Assembly (NCBI GenBank): GCA_051876355.1
Contig: JBJEHU010000037.1
Span: 62,001-126,000 of the forward strand
Direction: 5' to 3'
Source: Olsenella_L sp051876355
Lineage (GTDB): Bacteria > Actinomycetota > Coriobacteriia > Coriobacteriales > Atopobiaceae
Length of the DNA stretch: 64,000 bases
The notes beneath the pieces are model-generated. The model searched no databases and was not told the origin of the DNA. It saw only the letters and a program-made list of their open reading frames with translations. Shown in pieces: positions 59,625 to 64,000 of the stretch (its first letter is position 1; every line of letters begins with the position of its first letter). A program made the position numbers and the translations under genes.

Positions 59625-60704
59625 ATGTCCCAGAGCATACGTGCCTGCGTCGTAGGTGCAACCGGTTATGCAGGCATCGAAGCCGTGAGGCTCCTTCTCC
59701 GCCATCCTTCCTTCGAACTCACCATGGCAACAGACAGAAAGCTTGTCGGCACGAAGCTTGCAGAGGTCTATCCGGCTCTTGCCGGCATCACGGACCTTGC
59801 CTATTCGGCTCCGGTTGCAGCAGATATCGCCGCTGCCGCTGATGTTGCCTTCCTCGCGGTGCCGCACACGGCATCGCTGGCACTCACGCCTTCGCTTCTT
59901 GCTGCCGGCGTCTCTGTCATCGATCTTTCTGCCGACTACCGCATCAAGGACGCTTCCGTCTATGAGGAGTGGTACGGCGTCAAGCACACGTCTCCTGAGC
60001 TTCTCGATGAGGCCGTCTATGGCCTGCCTGAGCTTGCAAGGGAAGAGCTTGCTGCACTCGCTGCGAAGCGTGAAAGCGGCAAGGCAGTGCTTGTTGCTGC
60101 CCCTGGCTGCTATCCGACAGCCACTGCGCTTGCCTCGGTGCCCGCGCTTGAAGCCGGCTACGTCGCAGGCGATCTCGTGATCTCCGATGCCATCTCCGGC
60201 GTCACCGGTGCTGGCAGGACCCCTTCTTCCCGCACGCATTTCTGCCACGCCGACGAGTCTGTCGAGGCCTACGGCGTCGCCCATCACCGGCATACCCCCG
60301 AGATGGAGCAGACGCTCTCTGCCGCTGCAGGACGTCCGATCTCTGTCGTCTTCACGCCGCATCTGGCCCCGCTCAAGCGTGGCCTTCTGGCAACGGTCTA
60401 TCTGCCCATGGCAGAAGATGTCACGGCAGACGAGTTCTATGGGGCCTATGTGGCCCGCTATGAGAAGGAGCCCTTGGTCGAGGTGCTGCCTCAAGGCACG
60501 ATGCCGCAGACTGCCTCTGTGGCAGGATCTGCACGAGCACAGGTAGGCCTCGGATTCGATACGCGACGACGACGCATGGCCATCGTCTCCTGCGCGATCG
60601 ACAATCTGGGCAAGGGCGCTGCAGCACAGGCAATCCAGTGCGCAAATGCCGTCTTCGGACTCCCGGAAACAGAAGGGCTCGATCTCATCCAGCCCCTCGC
60701 CTGA
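59625..60704 (+). CDS. argC: N-acetyl-gamma-glutamyl-phosphate reductase
   Basis: A 359-aa NADPH-dependent enzyme, third step of arginine synthesis. VVGATGYAGIEAVRLL is the nucleotide fold, the catalytic Cys lies in AAPGCYPTATAL (about 160), and HRHTPEMEQ holds the conserved His. GAGGTG precedes ATG 59625; longer readings are not supported. It is first in argC-argJ-argB-argD. An 85-bp gap with a strongly folded element separates it from argJ. Confidence 0.94.
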   Translation: MSQSIRACVVGATGYAGIEAVRLLLRHPSFELTMATDRKLVGTKLAEVYPALAGITDLAYSAPVAADIAAAADVAFLAVPHTASLALTPSLLAAGVSVIDLSADYRIKDASVYEEWYGVKHTSPELLDEAVYGLPELAREELAALAAKRESGKAVLVAAPGCYPTATALASVPALEAGYVAGDLVISDAISGVTGAGRTPSSRTHFCHADESVEAYGVAHHRHTPEMEQTLSAAAGRPISVVFTPHLAPLKRGLLATVYLPMAEDVTADEFYGAYVARYEKEPLVEVLPQGTMPQTASVAGSARAQVGLGFDTRRRRMAIVSCAIDNLGKGAAAQAIQCANAVFGLPETEGLDLIQPLA

Positions 60705-60711
60705 TCGGTCG

Positions 60712-60773
60712 CGAGCAGAGGAGACAGACACGCACGTCTCCGTCCATCCGGCAGCAGAAGCTGCCTCTGCTCG
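60712..60773 (+). ncRNA. Three-way-junction RNA element between argC and argJ
   Basis: The sequence folds without mismatch: P1 CGAGCAGA (60712-60719) with TCTGCTCG (60766-60773); P2 GGAGAC (60720-60725) with GTCTCC (60736-60741), 10-base loop; 8-base linker GTCCATCC; P3 GGCAGC (60750-60755), loop AGAA, GCTGCC (60760-60765). P1 joins P2 and P3 with no unpaired bases at two of three junctions. It ends just before AAAGG and the argJ start. No T tract follows, so it is not a terminator. It may be a cis-regulatory RNA, a processing site or a riboswitch-like element of the arg mRNA. Confidence 0.65.
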
Positions 60774-60789
60774 AAAGGCCTGAAAACAA

Positions 60790-62064
60790 ATGAATGCATA
60801 TGAACCTATTGCGGTTCCTGTCTCTGCTACAGGTGTCATGCCCGAAGGCTTCGCTCCCTGCGAAGGCGGCGTCTGTGCCGCTCAAGGCGTGAAGGCTTCT
60901 GGCATACACGCCGGCTTCCGGAAGAATCCGGAGCGGCTCGATCTGGCCATCGTCGTTGCTGACACAACTGCGACCTGCGCTGCCACGTTCACCCAGAACC
61001 AGTTCTGTGCCGCTCCGGTGCAGCTCGACCGCAAGCGTGCCGCCACAGGCAAGATCCGCGCGGTCATGCTCAACTCCGGCATCGCGAATGCCGCGACAGG
61101 CGAGCTCGGACTCGAGCATGCAAAGGCTTCTGCCCATATGCTCGCAGAGACACTTGGATGTGCGGATGAGGAAGTCGAGGTCGCCTCGACCGGCGTCATC
61201 GGCCCGCAGCTCGAGATGGAGCCGTTCGAGACCGGCATCCCCGAGGCGGTGGAGAAGCTTTCTGCGACGGCAGAGGGTGCGCATGATGCGGCGAAAGCAG
61301 TCATGACAACAGATACGCACCCGAAGGAGGCAGCGCTTCAGGGCACGCTTCCTTCCGGCACCGCCATCCATCTCGGCGGCTTCGTCAAGGGTTCCGGCAT
61401 GATCCAGCCGAACATGGCAACGATGCTTTCCGTCGTGGCGACCGATGCAAACGTCTCTCAGAAAGCAGCCAAGGCAGCGCTTCTTGCAGCGGTCCAGGGC
61501 TCCTACAACAAGGTCACGGTCGACTCCGATACCTCGACGAACGACTCCTGCTTCCTGATTGCTACAGGGGCGGCTGGTGGCCCTCTAATCGAGGAGGGCT
61601 CAGAGGACTTTGCTGTCTTTGCTGCAGCCTTGAAGGAGCTCTGCCAGGAGCTGGCGCGCCAGATCGCGGCAGACGGCGAAGGCTCGACGAAGCTCATCAC
61701 GGTCGACTGCGTCGGTGCCAAGACGGACGCAGAGGCAGAGACCGTGGCGCGTGCGATCGCGAACTCGCCGCTCGTGAAGTGCGCCGTCTTCGGCAATGAC
61801 GCGAACTGGGGCAGGGTCGCTGCGGCTGCCGGCAAGTGCGGCGTTGCCTTCGATCAGGCGAAGGTCGATATCGACTTTCTGGGTGTCGCGGTCTGCCGCA
61901 AGGGACAGCCGGTCCCGGTCGATGAAGACGACATGCTCGAGCGCTTCAAAGCAGACGAGGTGCCCGTGGCCATAGACCTCGGGCAGGGGAGCGCGCATTG
62001 CCGCATCTGGACCTGCGACCTCACGCACGACTATGTATCGATCAATGGCGACTACCGGAGCTAG
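60790..62064 (+). CDS. argJ: Bifunctional glutamate N-acetyltransferase / ornithine acetyltransferase
   Basis: A 424-aa enzyme that recycles the acetyl group from acetylornithine to glutamate. It self-cleaves into two chains before Thr211, in KGSGMIQPNMATML. NSGIANAATGE and DSDTSTNDS are substrate loops. Some ArgJ enzymes also use acetyl-CoA; which type this is cannot be read from sequence alone. The ribosome site is weak (AAAGG, 11 bases before the ATG) and lies right behind the folded RNA element, which may govern it. Confidence 0.94.
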   Translation: MNAYEPIAVPVSATGVMPEGFAPCEGGVCAAQGVKASGIHAGFRKNPERLDLAIVVADTTATCAATFTQNQFCAAPVQLDRKRAATGKIRAVMLNSGIANAATGELGLEHAKASAHMLAETLGCADEEVEVASTGVIGPQLEMEPFETGIPEAVEKLSATAEGAHDAAKAVMTTDTHPKEAALQGTLPSGTAIHLGGFVKGSGMIQPNMATMLSVVATDANVSQKAAKAALLAAVQGSYNKVTVDSDTSTNDSCFLIATGAAGGPLIEEGSEDFAVFAAALKELCQELARQIAADGEGSTKLITVDCVGAKTDAEAETVARAIANSPLVKCAVFGNDANWGRVAAAAGKCGVAFDQAKVDIDFLGVAVCRKGQPVPVDEDDMLERFKADEVPVAIDLGQGSAHCRIWTCDLTHDYVSINGDYRS

Positions 62065-62085
62065 CGCTCAGGAAAGGATGCAGCA

Positions 62086-62967
62086 ATGAAGGCAGAAGAG
62101 CGCAAGCGCAGAAGCGAAGCCGCGCAGAAGGCGGGTGTCCTGACCGAGGCTCTGCCCTGGATCAACCAGATGAACGGACGCACGGTCGTCGTGAAGTACG
62201 GCGGCGCTGCGATGGAGAATGCCGATCTCATGCGCCAGGTCGTGGGCGACCTCATGCTCATGAAGCTCATGGGGCTCAAGATCGTGCTCGTGCACGGTGG
62301 TGGCAAGGCCATCAATGCCCTCTTGAAGCAGCTCGATATCCCGGTGAAGTTCGAGAAGGGATTGCGTGTCACCGACGATGCGACGATGGAAGCCGTGCAG
62401 ATGGTCCTCATCGGCAAGGTCAACCAGACGCTTGTCCGTGGCCTCAATGCCTACGGCAATGTCGGTGTCGGCATATCGGGCGCGGATGGCATGACATTCG
62501 AGGTGGAGCAGACCGATCCTGCATTGGGACGTGTCGGCACGATCACCCATGTGAACACCGAACTCATCGAATCGGTGCTCGATGACGGATACATTCCGGT
62601 CATTGCAAGCGTCGGCTGCGGCGAGGATGGCTTCTACAACATCAACGCCGATGTGGCAGCCTCTGAAGTGGCATCGGCGCTTCACGCCGACAAGCTCGTC
62701 TATCTCACGGACGTGGATGGCCTCTTCCGCGATGTCGAGGATGAGGAGTCGCTGATCTCGCAGCTCACGGTCTCCGAGGCAAAGGAGCTTCTCGAGGGCG
62801 GGACGCTTTCAGCCGGCATGATCCCGAAGATCCGCTCGGTCGTCGACGCACTCAAGGGTGGTGTCGAGGAAGTGCACCTGCTCAATGGCACGTTCCCGCA
62901 TGCATTGCTTCTGGAAGTGTTCACGGATGCCGGCATCGGCACGATGGTCGTACAGGATGAGGAGTAG
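62086..62967 (+). CDS. argB: N-acetylglutamate kinase
   Basis: A 293-aa amino-acid kinase that phosphorylates N-acetylglutamate. VVVKYGGAAME (about 34-44) and VLVHGGGKAIN (about 67-77) bind ATP and substrate, INADVAASEVASAL binds the glutamate part, and LSAGMIPKI completes the site. The N-terminal 25 residues form a helix like that of arginine-inhibited hexameric kinases, so feedback by arginine is plausible. GGAAAGGA precedes the ATG; it follows argJ by 21 bp and argD follows four bases later. Confidence 0.94.
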   Translation: MKAEERKRRSEAAQKAGVLTEALPWINQMNGRTVVVKYGGAAMENADLMRQVVGDLMLMKLMGLKIVLVHGGGKAINALLKQLDIPVKFEKGLRVTDDATMEAVQMVLIGKVNQTLVRGLNAYGNVGVGISGADGMTFEVEQTDPALGRVGTITHVNTELIESVLDDGYIPVIASVGCGEDGFYNINADVAASEVASALHADKLVYLTDVDGLFRDVEDEESLISQLTVSEAKELLEGGTLSAGMIPKIRSVVDALKGGVEEVHLLNGTFPHALLLEVFTDAGIGTMVVQDEE

Positions 62968-62971
62968 CAAC

Positions 62972-64000
62972 ATGGCTGATTTCATGGCAGAAGACGCCGA
63001 ATACATCATGCATACCTATGGCCGGCTTCCGATCGAGCCGGTACTTGGCCACGGTTCCACGCTCGTGGATTCCACGGGCAAGGAATATCTTGACTTCCTG
63101 GCAGGCGTCGGTGCGGTCTCTCTGGGACACTGCCATCCTGTCGTGCGCGATGCGCTTGCTGCGCAGGTCAACAAGGTCTGGCAGGCAAGCAACTACTTCT
63201 ATGCGGAGAACAGGGCAGAGCTTGCGCATGACCTTTCGGACCTGCTTTCGAAGACGACGGACGCCGAAGGCCATATCACGGGCTCTACCGGCACGAAGTG
63301 GCAGGCCTTCTTCGGCAACTCCGGTGCCGAGGCAAACGAGGGTGCCATCAAGGTCGCCCGCCGCTGGGGCGAAGACGAGCTTGGCGGCGCTACCGGCATC
63401 CTGACGGCACAGCGGAGCTTCCACGGACGCACGCTTGCAACGCTTGCAGCGACCGGCCAGGCCGTCTTCCACAAGTCGTTCCTGCCGATGCCGGCAGGTT
63501 TTGCGGCCTTCCCGCTGAACGATGCAGATGCCCTCGAGGCTGCCATCGTGAACCCTCCTGCAGGTACCGGCCCCCTCTGTGCTGTCATGCTCGAGTGCAT
63601 CCAGGGCGAGGGCGGCGTCTGGCCGGCAGAGGCAGCATTCCTGAAGCGTGCCCGCGAGCTCTGCTCTGAGCACCACCTCATGCTCATCATCGACGAGGTG
63701 CAGACCGGCTTCTTCCGTACCGGCGCTCCCTTTGCCTACCAGCTTGCCGGCATCGAGCCTGACATCGTCTCCCTTGCGAAGGGCATCGCGGATGGCTTCC
63801 CGATGGGTGCTGTGTGCGCTCGCGAAGAGGTCGCTTCGCTCATGCATCCGGGCGACCATGGTTCGACCTTCGGCGGCAACTGCCTTGCGGCGGCGGCAGG
63901 ACGTGCCTGCGTCGAGGAGATGGTGAAGGAAGACATCGGCGAGCACGTGATCGAGGCAGGAAACCATCTGGCAGAAGGCCTCGCGAAGCTTCCGCATGTG
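62972..64000 (+). CDS. argD: Acetylornithine aminotransferase, N-terminal part
   Basis: The first 343 codons of a class-III PLP aminotransferase; the gene runs off the right edge. MADFMAEDAEYIMHTYGRLPI, FFGNSGAEANEGAIK, the cofactor Asp in LIIDEVQTGFFRTG, and the PLP lysine in SLAKGIADG identify it. It converts acetylglutamate semialdehyde to acetylornithine. Fourth gene of the arg operon; what follows (argF, argR or argG) is outside the window. Confidence 0.93.
   Translation, partial: MADFMAEDAEYIMHTYGRLPIEPVLGHGSTLVDSTGKEYLDFLAGVGAVSLGHCHPVVRDALAAQVNKVWQASNYFYAENRAELAHDLSDLLSKTTDAEGHITGSTGTKWQAFFGNSGAEANEGAIKVARRWGEDELGGATGILTAQRSFHGRTLATLAATGQAVFHKSFLPMPAGFAAFPLNDADALEAAIVNPPAGTGPLCAVMLECIQGEGGVWPAEAAFLKRARELCSEHHLMLIIDEVQTGFFRTGAPFAYQLAGIEPDIVSLAKGIADGFPMGAVCAREEVASLMHPGDHGSTFGGNCLAAAAGRACVEEMVKEDIGEHVIEAGNHLAEGLAKLPHV

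Noticed and set aside
60712..60773. The argC-argJ structure as a rho-independent terminator
   Set aside because: No T tract follows and transcription must pass through to argJ, argB and argD.
1..64000. CRISPR arrays, tRNA/rRNA genes, insertion sequences or phage genes
   Set aside because: I saw no regularly spaced direct repeats, no cloverleaf with a TTCGA arm in any gap, and no transposase, integrase or phage structural motifs. A tRNAscan or Infernal run would be decisive.

Overview
The window is 64 kb of GC-rich, gene-dense bacterial chromosome. I annotate 57 protein genes on both strands and see no rRNA, tRNA, insertion sequence, prophage or CRISPR array. Gene content and style suggest an anaerobic, GC-rich actinobacterium of the Coriobacteriia type (Olsenella/Collinsella-like). 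The pointers are a PPi-type phosphofructokinase, ferredoxin-type aldo/keto reductase, NifX-like protein, Tat-type lipoprotein signal, extended -10 promoters and frequent 4-bp stop/start overlaps. This assignment is an inference; no 16S gene is present.

Layout. 1-6.5 kb: 3' end of a ribokinase-like gene, a ClpX-like AAA+ ATPase with an unfamiliar C-terminal region, two overlapping MutS-like ATPases and an alpha/beta hydrolase; a NifX-like gene lies opposite. 6.5-13.9 kb: hydrolases, small membrane proteins, glmM, and an ATP-grasp ligase beside an esterase with a histone-H1-like tail. 14-21.5 kb: azlCD with a divergent LysR regulator, a LURP-one protein, a coiled-coil membrane protein, a Y-family polymerase with a small overlapping partner, and nudC coupled to a zinc phospholipase-C-like gene. 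21.5-29.2 kb: a structured non-coding gap, a 1105-aa ABC ATPase-permease fusion, and nadA-nadBC-niaR, where NadB and NadC are one reading frame. 29-47 kb: an MFS transporter, a second phospholipase-C-like paralogue, a cold-shock gene with a long leader, a HAD phosphatase, a dipeptidase, a TPR membrane protein, an ArsR regulator, PPi-PFK, a DUF1015-serA-serC serine cluster, a phasin-like/UbiB pair, a secreted RlpA-like protein and an aldo/keto reductase. 47.5-51.9 kb: a marR-ABC-ABC exporter operon. 52-59.4 kb: the complete phosphate regulon pstS-pstC-pstA-pstB-pstB-phoU-phoP-phoR. 59.5 kb to the end: argC-argJ-argB-argD, running off the right edge.

How the parts work together. The Pst genes take up phosphate and the adjacent two-component system probably controls them. 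The nad operon makes nicotinate mononucleotide from aspartate and is probably repressed by its own NiaR. serA-serC divert 3-phosphoglycerate to serine. The arg genes take glutamate towards ornithine, with ArgJ recycling the acetyl group.

The observations I rate highest are: a perfectly paired three-way-junction RNA element between argC and argJ; the MutS-like pair whose ATP-site motifs have decayed in complementary ways; the NadB-NadC fusion with a Shine-Dalgarno sequence and ATG inside it; the esterase with an Ala/Lys/Pro tail next to an orphan ATP-grasp ligase; and the structured leader upstream of serC.
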